Below, piece after piece: positions 13,710 to 25,234 of a DNA stretch of 64,000 nt. The notes under the pieces were generated by a model. It did not search any database and was not told where the DNA came from. It saw only the letters and a list, made by a program, of their open reading frames with translations. The DNA lies in assembly GCF_004027225.2 (NCBI RefSeq), contig NC_046358.1, positions 63,721,528 through 63,785,527 of the forward strand, read 5' to 3'. Each line of letters begins with the position of its first letter. Positions within the stretch are counted from its first letter, which is position 1. The translations under genes were made by a program, and so were the position numbers. The DNA comes from Strigops habroptila. Taxonomy: Eukaryota > Chordata > Aves > Psittaciformes > Psittacidae.

Positions 13710-15384
13710 AAAGCTTGCTGTTACACACACCAAGCATCACATTTTTTCTAATCCCCAGAAGTGACATCCTCACAGACCCAAGCAGAGGGTGTGAGTAGCT
13801 CTTTTACCCATGGGGGTTCCAACTTTACCTTATGCTCTTTTCTCCTGAACAGTCCAAGCTGTTAGCTAACCTTAAAACTTTAAGTATGTATGTATTGATC
13901 TAAACCATTTTAAGGCTGTTATCTCAGCCAAATCACAACAGCTGTGATACCAACAGGCAAGACAGTAAAGCTATTTTCACAAGTTGACATGGTAAAGTGA
14001 AATATAGTCATGAGCAGGAAAAGAATAATAGCTACTCTCTCATAAACAAAAATATTAATGCATTTTTATTTTAATATATGCATGCATCTCCTGTAATCTA
14101 ACAGAAACACCAAAAGACATTTTTTGATATGTGTTCGGATGCCTATTATTGAGGGAGAGGGTGCCAGGTTACATTTCACTCTTATTGTGTTTAAGTGCTT
14201 GAATGACTGTGCCCGCAGCCAGTAACTTTCCACATAGCCCAGTGTGGTTCAAAGCAGGCCACGGTCAGCAAAGATATGACTCATGCACATCTTCTTAAAC
14301 ATCCAAAAGGTAAAAGTCATTCCTTCCCTGCCCTGCTCTGGTTCAACTAAAATAAAACAAACCTTTTCCACTTCATGTTTAAATTCAAATCTGCAGAATG
14401 TCTGACTCACCTGAAAGAAATTGTCACAAATTGCATTATAGCAGAACATCTGATAATGGAAACTCTTATGGAAGGTTTTATTCAAATATTGCAAAAGGAA
14501 CAGTCATTCTAAAGTATCTCCTGGCATTGAAGAAGGAATTCTCTCCCTGCAACGTGATTCTGGAGAAGGGTTCTAAAGCCCTCTAAATAAAGGCAAACAA
14601 CTTCCCTAAAATATGCATATTTCTAATGTAATTTATGTAGAAAACCTTATTGGTTTCATTCCTGTAAAATGCCAATAGGACTCTCCAAAATTGAATTAAT
14701 TTCAGAAGGAAAAATACCATTTAAATTTATTAACGCCATAAATTAATAAAACCATTTTCTGACCTACATTAGAAAGGATGTGGCTGCCCTAAAATGAAAA
14801 CACAACTCCTCCAAGAGTTTTTTTCACTCATTTGTAAAATTATATAGCTAGTTTAGACCTACAACATTAGACATGAATTTCAACTCAGACCCACATCTTT
14901 TCATTCACACAAACACTGGAGTTTCCAACATGTTGAAACACCTCTAAGTTCAATTTCTTCTGGAATAGTGGATTTAAAAGTATTCCCTAAACTCTGTATA
15001 TTTACAAGTATATAGAAACACAGCACTGCTTCTATTACAATAGAAAATGGTTTCTACATTGAAGAAAATTTAAACTATGCAGTATTCCTAAAAAAACCCA
15101 TAAACAATAACTATTCATTCAAGTATGGGGAAAGAGGTGAAACTTAACAGCTCTCAAAATAAGCTTTGCAAATCAGTTAAACAACTCCTATTAACCCAGA
15201 GATTAACAGATTTGATAACTGAGGTTTGCCTCACATTTACATCTTGAGTGGAAAAATAACAGGAGCTCTAGAAAGAAAAGTAAAGCTCCAAATATCTTAG
15301 ATGGTTTACCATCTAAAACTGTAGGATGCCAGCCATATTAAAGCAGTTATACACATAGTGGAAAAATCTCAAGACAATATTTCT

Positions 15385-15994
15385 AGAATCATAGAATGGT
15401 TTGGGTTAGAAACAACCTTAAGATCATCTAGTTCCAACCCCCTGCCATTGGCAGGGACACCTCACCCTAGACCATGTCGCCCGAGGCTCTGTCCAACCTG
15501 ACCTTGAACACTGCCAGGGATGGAGCAAGCCAACTGTATCCTGGGCTGCATCAAAAGGAGCGTGACCAGCAGGTTGAAAGAGGTGATCCTGCCCCTCTAC
15601 TCTACTCTTGTGAGACCCCACTTGGAGCACTGCGTGCAGTTTTGGTGTCCTCAACATAAGAAGGATATGGAGCTGTTGGAGCAAGTCCAGAGGAGGGCCA
15701 AGAGGATGATCAGGGGCTGAAGCACCTCCTGTACGAAGACAGGCTGAGAAAGTCGGAGCTGTTCAGCCTGGAGAAGAGGCGAGGCATGGAGACCTCAGAG
15801 CTGCCTTCCAGTATCTGAAGAGGGCCTACAAGGATGCCAGAGAGGGACTCTTCATCAGGGACTCTAGCGACAGGACAAGGGGTGGTGGGTTCAGACTTAA
15901 ACAGGAGAAGATAGAACAGGTTAGATATAAGGAAAAAGTTCTTTACTGTGAGGGTGGTGAGGCACTGGAACAAGTTGCCCAAAGAAGTGGTAGA
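15385..15994 (-). mobile_element. CR1 copy with internal inversion (5'-inverted insertion)
   Basis: Positions 15385 to about 15527 are a CR1 3' end in minus orientation. About 15531-15994 is CR1 in plus orientation, covering the end of the reverse-transcriptase ORF (homologous blocks [23 protein letters not shown]) and the start of the 3' UTR. The two parts meet at nearly the same point of the CR1 consensus: the inverted part stops just where the 3' part begins. The short motif CAATAT flanks the whole unit at 15375-15380 and 15998-16003. One insertion with a twin-primed inversion explains this better than two independent copies. The reverse-transcriptase remnant is broken and incomplete. Confidence 0.8.
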
Positions 15995-16065
15995 GAGCAA
16001 TATCACCTGTTTCTATTTCAGTTAAAATTTCCAACTTCTTATAATTATAATCTTAAAAATGTTAT

Positions 16066-16135
16066 TTATATTTACATATATATGCAAATATATTACAAAT
16101 GCACATAAATATATATATGTGTTTATATATAATGA
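16066..16135. repeat. AT-rich alternating tract
   Basis: Repeated ta/at and tatg steps, including tatatatatg, form a low-complexity purine-pyrimidine alternating stretch just downstream of the inverted CR1. Confidence 0.6.
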
Positions 16136-18732
16136 GCCTTTTTCAAACCCTGTCATTTGCAAGCCATTAATAAGTATGATATATAATCCACCAAAAACCT
16201 GCCTAGCCTGGGGAAATACATTGTACCTTGATTTCTCCACCCATAAAGCTCTATGTGTGCGTCCTTGACCTTGTTCTCAACCTCGATGGTGTGATATTCT
16301 CTCAGTAACAACATAAATGACATTGTATAACAGAACCTCAATCTATTTCAGATCACTAAGACCAGTCTTATGGCTTAAATGCCCCTGTGTTTAATGGGGA
16401 GATAAAAGGAGAGCTCATGGAATTGCAGACTTGGAAAATAAGAACATATTACTGTCATCGAGCATCCAAGCTCTCTAGAACCATGCCATTTTCTGCAGTA
16501 TGGAAATCAAAAATCCTGTAATTTCAAGATGTCTAAGCACAAGCTACTTCACATTAAGCAGGAAGCAACCAAAGAAGATGAAATTCTGCAAATACTAACT
16601 TTCAGAGTAATTTATCAGCAACTTCCACCCTGTGAATGTGCATCGATATATAGCGAAACTTTCTGAACAGCATAAAGGAAAGCACTGACCTTGGAAGCTC
16701 CAACATTGTAAAACTCATTTATTATCAACCAGAATTATTCTTTGATAATGCTGAATTAATGCCTCCAAAAAGCTCGTACCTTTGTATTCGATGATTTTAG
16801 GTGGCTGATGGAAGTAAACACAATTTATCAAGCAGATTTGGGCTTTTAAACCTTGCTACATGAACTAGTCAAGAGACGTTTCTACTTACAGCACTTAAGA
16901 TACAAAAGATCATGCTCAATAGCATATGCTGCAGTATTTTATTAGGAGAACAGCAGTCAAAGTTTCTTTAGCTTGTGACCCACTTTTCTGTCATTAGAAA
17001 AGAAAGCTCTGGTGGAACTAGGGAGTCTGGTGAACACACTTAAACCATGATTAAATATAATCTCTTCACCAAAAGCACCTAAATTTAATGACACCATTAA
17101 AGAGCAAATGACATAACTGGAAGAACGCCTCTGTAACACCTAAGCAACTTAAATATAGAGGCTATTGCAAAGTCTTTTCCCCATCCCATCAAATACTGCA
17201 TGTGATAGTCCCCAAAGGTCACTGGGGCTCTATGAATTTTCTCATTTCGTGTCAAATTACTCAGGCCACGTGACAAGATCCTCCCCATCAAAAGGCATCA
17301 GGCTTTTTAGTCTGCTCAATTTTAAGACAGAAAAGCACATTCTTCAGGTTTCACATATGTTTCTGGCAATCGTAGTGTGCAAATTGACCACAGCAAGCTT
17401 GAGAAGAAAAAGAAGCCACCAGGTAGATATACCAATAAATAACGAAATCCATATATTTACATTAATGTTATGTGGACTGTGCTACTGTTCATGCTTGATA
17501 ACAGGTCTTATATATCAAAGTCCCCAGGACAGCTTATTTTGTGGAAAAACAAGTAAAATTCTTGGATACTGTTCATTACAAAAATCATCTTTTTCACAAG
17601 CAATCAGCTCCTGGCTTTTAGAATTACATGTTAAGAATAGAAATATAAACCATTCTTCAAGTATCTAGACATAATTCCTGAGACACTCAAACATCTGTGC
17701 TCAAATGATACACTGATTATTTGCTTGCCATTAGATTCTGTCACACATAATCAGATGTCTCATGGTACCGTTTTGTTCCTCTCCCGTTTCTCACATACCA
17801 GTTTATGTTTTTATGGTTGAAACATAATTTCCACTGGTATTTTTCCAAGTCATGTCTTGGCTTTCTGGAGAGTGCATCCCCTTTGGTTTCCTTTAAGTGT
17901 GCTCTCACCAGCACCCAACAGAAGATGTGCTGCTATGATAGCACTTGTCATAACATCACACTTCACAATCACATTGTGTGCGCGTGTGGGCATGTGTGTA
18001 TATGTATACACACAGAGAGAAAGAAAGAGATGGTAGGATTCATAGATTCCTTACAATATTTGTACATTTCCATTTCAAGTACCGAATATAAGTATATTCC
18101 AAACCTAATTCAGAACACTATTTTAAAAGGCAGTAGGTTGAAAATGTTGTGGAAGATCATTTTCAATGTATATTGGATACCAATAACATTGCCTTGGAAG
18201 ACACAGGGGCATACCTCTCATTAACGGAATGCATAACTACCACCTTGTGAGTACAGTTCATACCTGTGAGATCAGTCTCTGGTTTTGTAAATTCCTTAAG
18301 CACAGTTATAAGTTACATCTCTCATATTAGGAATATATAAAATACCAGCTGAAATTAGTCGTTGACAAGTTAATAACCAAAACCAGAGATAAATAGGAAG
18401 CATAAAAGCAATATTGAAAATGGAACTCAAGAAGACAGTAGTACAAATGCTCTGCAACAGTCAATTCCTAGAATTCATCTACCATGATGTCCTTATTATT
18501 GTCCTTTCTTTGCAATTTTGTCTGTTTTCAGCATGTTGGTGCAGTAACAGACTGACCTGTAGATTTAATTTCCACAGGGCCACATTAGTGCTTGATTGTT
18601 CTGGTAATGCTCATCTCTATCCAATACTGCTGCAGTTCAGTGGCTCCTGTAGTGTAAGATGAGATTTTGATAATTAAGCCTACTATTTCGGTCGCAACTC
18701 AGATTCACACTTCATGCAACTTCAATTTGTAC

Positions 18733-18762
18733 GTGGTTAGAAATATAGTGGTTAGAAATATA
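18733..18762 (+). repeat. 15-nt perfect tandem duplication
   Basis: The unit gtggttagaaatata is present twice without any gap or mismatch. Confidence 0.85.
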
Positions 18763-20226
18763 TTGGGATAAAAGTCAAACTTGGCACCATGTAAAAGGTA
18801 TATTCAAGATTAATTTGCAGCCTGGATTTTACTCAGATTCCTCGAGTCCATAAGGATATGGAGAAGAGTGCTAGTTCCACAAGGCATGTTGGTCTACAGA
18901 TGCTATCACCATGACTTGTAGTGGAGCATGCGTCATGTGCAGTGCTTGGCAAATCTTCTCTTTAGTAGACTGATGAGTTGCTCATCATGAAAATCTGACT
19001 GATAACTGGGCAAGATTAAAGAGAAATATGTAATTCACATTTATTTATAGTCAACTAGCAATTGGAAGTCACTCGCGTTCAGTGTTAAGACCCATATCCC
19101 ACTAAGAAGTACATATCCATCTGCAGGAGCTCTGCATAACTGTTTTAATTCAGTTTTTAAAATGGTAAGTTGTTTCTTGCATGGAATGTAAAGTTTGTCT
19201 GAATCCCAAGTCTGCATTCAACTCTACAGAATAAACAGGCAAAATGCTGTCATGGAAACATTTACACTAATGAGATTCAGACCTGATCCAAGTTCACAGA
19301 AGAGACAGCATGACTTTTTAATTGCTGCAGCCAGTGAGCACTGCTGCTGCAGATACAGTCAGGAATACTTAAGCGAGGGCCAGCACGAAGCAGTTGTTTC
19401 CCACTCGCTCTTCCACTTCTTCCACCTGCAGAACTTTTTCTCCACAACCAGTCATCAAAACTCCCACGTGTTCCCAATATTGACCAATATTTAGAGTTGG
19501 CAAGGGCTGGCATCTTATCCCTGCACCAGTCACGCCCCTGAAACCAGGGTAATGCCTGTGCTAAAGAGCTTTGGCACACAAGAATCTCAGGGCAGTCTGC
19601 ATTAAGCATCTGACTTGGTGCTGCCCAAATGCTACCTGTAGTAGGTCAACTTTGCTGAAGCTCCTCAAAGTAAGGCAGCCTGAGGCAAACACTCACATGA
19701 AGATTTTCAGTCCAAGCAACTCAAGTCCGGCAGCATTAGAAAAAGCTGAAACCCAAATCGTGTCATAATAGGCACGTGTAGAAATGCAGAATTGAGACAG
19801 GGTCATTATATGGAAAGAGGGTTTTACAAGACCATTCATGACAAAAGTAGTTCGGAAATTCTAAGAAGCGGCTAAGAGAAAATAACATGAAAGTTGAAAT
19901 GCTGGTGAGACATAAAGATCTAAATGCTAAAATGTCACAGGTGGACTGGATGAAGTTATAAACACTACTGCATTAGCTTCTTCTGCCACGGGGCAGACTC
20001 TCCCTACTTTTAAGCAGGGGACTGCTTGTTCAGTTCAGGTGTCCTTTCCAAAGCCAAGTAACAGTGCTTCAACCAGCCTGTTTTGAACCAGCAAACTTTC
20101 TACCTAGGAGACAAAGCAAATTCTCAGTGTTTCTACAGCAATGCAAAAATCTCTTTGTTATCCTCCAAGCAAGCTTTTCACTTTGTACCTATTAAGCATT
20201 TATGTGCATTTATAAATACATAACTG

Positions 20227-20504
20227 TAGGGACTCTAGTGATAGGACAAGGGGCAATGGGTTCAAATTTAAACAGAGGAGATTTAGGTTAGATATAAGGA
20301 AGAAGTTCTTCACTGTGAGAGTGGTGAGGCCCTGGAGCAGGCTGCCCAAGGCAGTTTTGAACACTCCATCCCTGACAGTGTTCAAGGCCGGGTTGGACAG
20401 GGCTTGGAGCAACCTGGTCTAGTGGAAGGTGTCCCTGCCCATGGCAGCTGGGAGCTGGGTGATCTTAAGATCCCTTCCAACCCAAATCATTCTGTAATTC
20501 TATG
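20227..20504 (+). mobile_element. CR1 3' fragment
   Basis: It runs from gggactctagtgataggaca through the tgcccaaggcag and ttcaaggccgggttggaca blocks to the terminal attctatg, in plus orientation. The copy has a few indels, including an extra gagctggg near the 3' end. Confidence 0.9.
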
Positions 20505-21746
20505 GGCTCCTGCTATAGTTGAAAGCATTTCCCCAGAAAGGCTCACGGCTTGCTTGTTTGCCTTTCAGCTGGTAACTAGTAACAACACACTTGATTACCC
20601 ATGAATGTGTATCAGAGGTCAGTAAAGGGCTGGGAACATGAAATCTTCTTCCCATTGCCATTTGCTTCTAGTATGGGATTAAAACATTACGAGTCTCAGA
20701 GGCTGATGTGTCCTGGAAACTATGGCAATCAATTCTGGAAACACCAGTGAATAAAGATGACTTACCACAACAAGGTTTGTTGGCAACACAATACACAGTC
20801 AAAATTCTGGGAGTTTAGCACATCTTCACTATTTCCGGAATTCACTATGGTTATCGGGATGCAACCTCTGAGGCCTGCACAGTGATTCCTGTTCAATTAC
20901 TATTCCTAAGCCTTTGTTAAATACAGTCAGCCACACAGGAACACAGATAATAAGGTTTATATATATTATTTCCTACAAAACACACTATTTCAAAGGGAAT
21001 AATGAAAAAATTACATAGTTTATTGTTATGTGACATATTCGAATGATACACATTTACTCTAATGGCCTGGCAGATGTTCTTGTTTCTCTACATAGCTCTG
21101 ACAAGGATAATTACTAGAACTTCCTAGAATTCCATTATAATGTTATAGAATTGATTTTTATCTTCAGTTTTCCAATTCCTATTTATTGGACTATGACGTG
21201 ATGTTACACTATAAATGAAGTCCTAAAATTACTCCTGAATTTACGGCTAGACATAGCCCATGTGTCTAGGTGAAGTTTAGCTACGTTCTTCTCTTGTTTC
21301 AATGAGATAATTAAGGAAAAGCAATATTACTACATTCATGGAATCAGACAGATGGGTTGCCATATCACTAAAGAGACCATGAAACATCAGCACTGCAAAT
21401 ACATGCCAGAACAAGCACCCTTGGGTATTGGTTGTTGACAGAATAATTTACATATCACTAAAAGTTTTATCCTTAAGATCTATTCTGATACTCTACACAA
21501 AAAGAGAATGAGGAAAAAGGTAGATTTCAGCCAAGGACGCTGTCAAACATGCCAGCATCTGCTCACTGCAAACATCAATTCTTAATGTTTTGTTTTGGTA
21601 CAGGAAGCACATATTACTTTTTTCTTAAGGTAGAGGCTTAATTTTTAACTCACGTTTCCTGGATGAGAAAAAAGAAATGCATGTCTGTGTCCTTCACCTT
21701 TTGTGTCATCATCGTTGTCCCCTAACTCCAATTTAAAATGTGTTAG

Positions 21747-22040
21747 TCATAGAATCAATCATAGAATGGTTTGGGTTGGAAGGGACCTTAAAGCTCATCC
21801 AGTTCCAACCCCCTGCCACAGGCAGGGACACCTTCCACTAGACCAGGTTGCTCCAAGCCCCATCCAACCTGGCCTTGAACACTGCCAGGGATGGGGCAGC
21901 CACAGCTTCTCTGGGCAACCTGTGCCAGCACCTCAGCACCCTCACAGGGAAGAACTTCCTAATGCCTAATCTAAATCTCCCCTCTTACATTTTAAAGCCA
22001 TTCGCCCTTAGCCTGTAACTACATACCCTTGTAAGACGTC
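21747..22040 (-). mobile_element. CR1 3' fragment
   Basis: The plus strand starts tcatagaatcaatcatagaa and continues through ccaggttgctccaagcccc and gggcaacctgtgccagc to about 22040. It is a CR1 3' end in reverse orientation, with a duplicated terminal octamer. Confidence 0.9.
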
Positions 22041-22083
22041 CAAGTGACCCAAGTGTTCCCTACTTAGCACATGCAAGATGTTT

Positions 22084-22101
22084 AAAAAAAAAAAAAAAAA
22101 A
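22084..22101 (+). repeat. Homopolymer A tract (18)
   Basis: An 18-base A run, about 45 bp beyond the end of the 21747-22040 CR1. It shows no signs of being a processed-transcript tail. Confidence 0.8.
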
Positions 22102-24877
22102 CCACAGTCAAAAACAAGACAGACACACAAATAGTACAAGTGCACTTATGTATGAAAACACCACAGCCTTGTAGAAGACTGTGGGATGTCCCTGCTCTCG
22201 CAATCCTACTCTTCCTACACCACACCCTTTGTGAGAGCCTAAGCATTCCTCGAGTTTGAAGAGGCAACTCTACACTATGATCCTCATTTGTGAGTGGTCA
22301 ACCAGTAAAAGACTCAAACAGGAAAGTATTACAGAACCTCTATCAAGCCAGTTTTGTGCAGCACAACATATTCTTACTGAAATTATCTTTTAATAGGCTG
22401 TGTTAAAGCCATACCAGTCTCTGAGAAGACAGACACTGTTCCTGCCCGGGAACAGACTGTGAACCCTTCTGTCAAACTGGTGAGGATTATTCAACACACA
22501 AAAGCCAGATGTGTGAGGGCTTACTTCTATTCTGAACCCAAGATATGAAACTGGTGCTGCAGGAAGGGCTGTTGACTATCAAGTGCCTACAGAAACCAAG
22601 GAACATACAAGAATCAAGAAACCAAGCAGAACATACAATGGCCAAGAATCATCTGCTCCCATCCTTACTCAATTGTGCAAAAATAGTCTGCGTGTTACTT
22701 GTTTTTAAAAGTTATTTTATGCCCAAGAACTCCTAGTCTATCTCTGTTAACATGATAGAGGGAAAAAGCATATGCACTGCTGTATGTCTTGTGAAGGAGT
22801 CTATTGCACAGTGATTTTTTCAAACTGTGTAGTGGTACCAAGGCAAGCAGAGTGCAAACTGACCTTAAAAAGCAGTGAAATCTTCTTTCTCAGTTTTAAC
22901 TCCCCTTGTACTCTAGCACAAGCTATTTCATGATGCAAACTTATCCTTAGAATTGGTGACTGTACACAGATGTTCTTTTGGCAGTCCCTAATCACTGTCT
23001 AACTGAGGTATTCTGGACTGATGAATGGATCATATGAACATGCTCAGCACAGTACCTAAAAGCATTCTTTTTTTAGCTAGAAATGAAAGCAGAGCTTCTT
23101 CAGGATTCAGAGTATATCGTTATATGCTGGACAGTCAGTTAAGCAGGACTTACACATGCTTTTACAGATTTTATTCAAGCATGTGACACAACTGAGCTGT
23201 ACAGTGAGTTTTCCCAGAAATTTTAGTGCTTTGTCCATATGGTTTTATAGCACAGAAGGAAAATGTATAGACAGAAGGCTTGCATGCAGTAAGCAAGTTT
23301 TTAGTCACCAACTAGCAACATCCTTAAACCCAAAAAGCTTCTTGCTTCTGCAGAGCAGGTCGTGACAATCCATGGGGAAAGGTGTGAAAAAGAGGGAAAG
23401 GGACTCAATGCTAATGAAGGAAAACTGCCAAGATTAGCTGAAAGCTTATGAAGTACGATAAACCACAGCTTAAAGAAAGCTCAGCATTCATGGGGATTCA
23501 AAAACTGAATCCTCAAGGATTATTCAGAGCTTGGATTATAGCCTGACACTCACAGTAATCCCTAAACTGAAATACAAAAAGAAAATTGATGAAACTTATG
23601 AAGCAGACACTGAATATCCATCTCTGTAACCTATAATTAAGCACTACACCATATTCACTCACCTCAGGTTAGAATGAGTTACAAAAATAAAATTTTAAAA
23701 CCCAACTTTGCTATATTCTTTAGAAACAAATTCTCAAACTTTCAATGATGTTGAGAACTAGTACTTTTAATGTGTCAAAGTATTTTGTAATAACTGTGTG
23801 TTTTCATCTAACTGCTCCTTACATGACATCCAAGCTCTGTATAATCTCTCAGTCGAGCCATCTCCTGCCCTGCCATTTTGGGCAGAATCATATACGTCTA
23901 AGTAGAAGGAAATATTAAAGTTCATTATTATTTCACTGCTAATATTCTACTATGCACATATACAAAATACCTTTTGTCTAACGTTAGGGCGACAATGAAC
24001 TTAGATCTTAATAGTGCACGATATCTGTGGTGGGAATCAGCCTCCCTATATATCAATATAACATTATGAATAAAACCCTGAGTCGCATTGTTTGCCAATT
24101 CTTCACAGCAGTACTCAATGCCTGTGCCAGTCACTGTGCTTTGCATGGAAGGCTTTACACACGTGGCTGTTCATGAACCCCTCCCCAGAACCAAGGAGCC
24201 ACAACAAAGCAGCCGAGGATCTAAAACCAGCACCACTGCCAACTTCAGCACATTCAGTGTACCTGAAGCACAGCAGAGCCTGCCTGTTTCTTGCGGCTAA
24301 CCAGGTATTGGCTGGATTAAACATAGCACTTGAACAGCCCTGGAGAGGACAGGACGGAGGTGGAAACACTCCCTTCCAGCCCGACCTGCTGTTCCATAAC
24401 TGACAGGACTCCAGAAGCACTTTCCTCTGCATTGCAGGTGGCATTCAGACAGAGACAAGAACTCTTCCACAAGCAGAAATTGATTTTCCCCTTTAATGCA
24501 CTGCTCTGAGAGGATGGTGCCATGCAACAATACAGCCAGAGGAGAAACAGCCTAAGTGGGACTGACTTAGTAGAACTGCTGTGGAGTGTATTAGACCAGG
24601 AGGCTCAGTAACCAAACCTGACAGACACACACTGCCCATCACTGCCGCAGGACTACACCTGCTCCCGTGGAAATCAGTAACAGTATAGGTATTGATTAGC
24701 TTCAATCCCCTGCTATCGATATTTAAACTGATGGCTTTAAATGACTACAGAGTAACATAGCACGGCCACAAAGACAACATCCACAGATGCCGCACTCAGT
24801 TTTGCAGTATACAGGCTGCCACTAAGCTGTTCCCCAACTTTCCTCAAAAGGGCTCCATATGTTTGTTGCTTGAAATC

Positions 24878-25234
24878 CTATAGCAGCCTTCCAGTACCTA
24901 AAGGGACCTACAAGAAAGCTGGAGAGGGACTTCTTACAAGGGCATGTAGTGCCAGGACAAGGGGGAATGGATTTAACCTGACAGAGGGGAGATTTAGATG
25001 AGGCATTAGGAAGAAGTTCTTCCCTGTGAGGGTGCTGAGGCGCTGGCACAGGTTGCCCAGAGAAGCTGTGGCTGCCCCATCCCTGGCAGTGTTCAAGGCC
25101 AGGCTGGACAGGGCTTGGAGCAACCTGGTCTAGTGGAAGGTGTCCCTGCCCGTGGCAGGGGGCTGGAACTGGATGAGCTTTAATGTCCCTTCCAACCCAA
25201 ACCATTCTGTGATTCTATGATTATGATTCTATGA
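24878..25234 (+). mobile_element. CR1 3' fragment
   Basis: It extends from ctatagcagccttccagtac through gggacttcttacaagggca to repeated attctatg at 25234. This is one of the longer plus-oriented CR1 tails in the window. Confidence 0.9.

Larger units (their letters stand above)
6313..15384. other. Intergenic DNA, no gene recognised
   Basis: Unique AT-rich sequence apart from the CR1 piece at 7831-7933, the C-run at 13331-13353 and the tandem duplication at 13672-13709. Nothing else was recognised. Confidence 0.7.
16004..20226. other. Intergenic DNA, no gene recognised
   Basis: It holds the longest open frame in the window (17165-17668, 167 codons) and another of 139 codons (17805-18224). Both have ordinary AT-rich composition and no family similarity. 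A GT/TA microsatellite-like patch lies near 17978-18010. Confidence 0.7.
20505..24877. other. Intergenic DNA between CR1 copies
   Basis: Apart from the CR1 at 21747-22040 and the A tract, this is unique sequence. A somewhat GC-richer patch at about 24090-24530 has overlapping open frames on both strands but no recognisable product. Confidence 0.7.

Noticed and set aside
15520-15720. Open frame that looks like a protein ([20 protein letters not shown]...)
   Set aside because: It is the broken end of the CR1 reverse-transcriptase ORF in a truncated, inverted copy, not a host gene.
22084-22101. A tract considered as the tail of a processed pseudogene
   Set aside because: No coding-like sequence or target duplication precedes it. 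A CR1 end is the nearest feature, and CR1 has no polyA tail.
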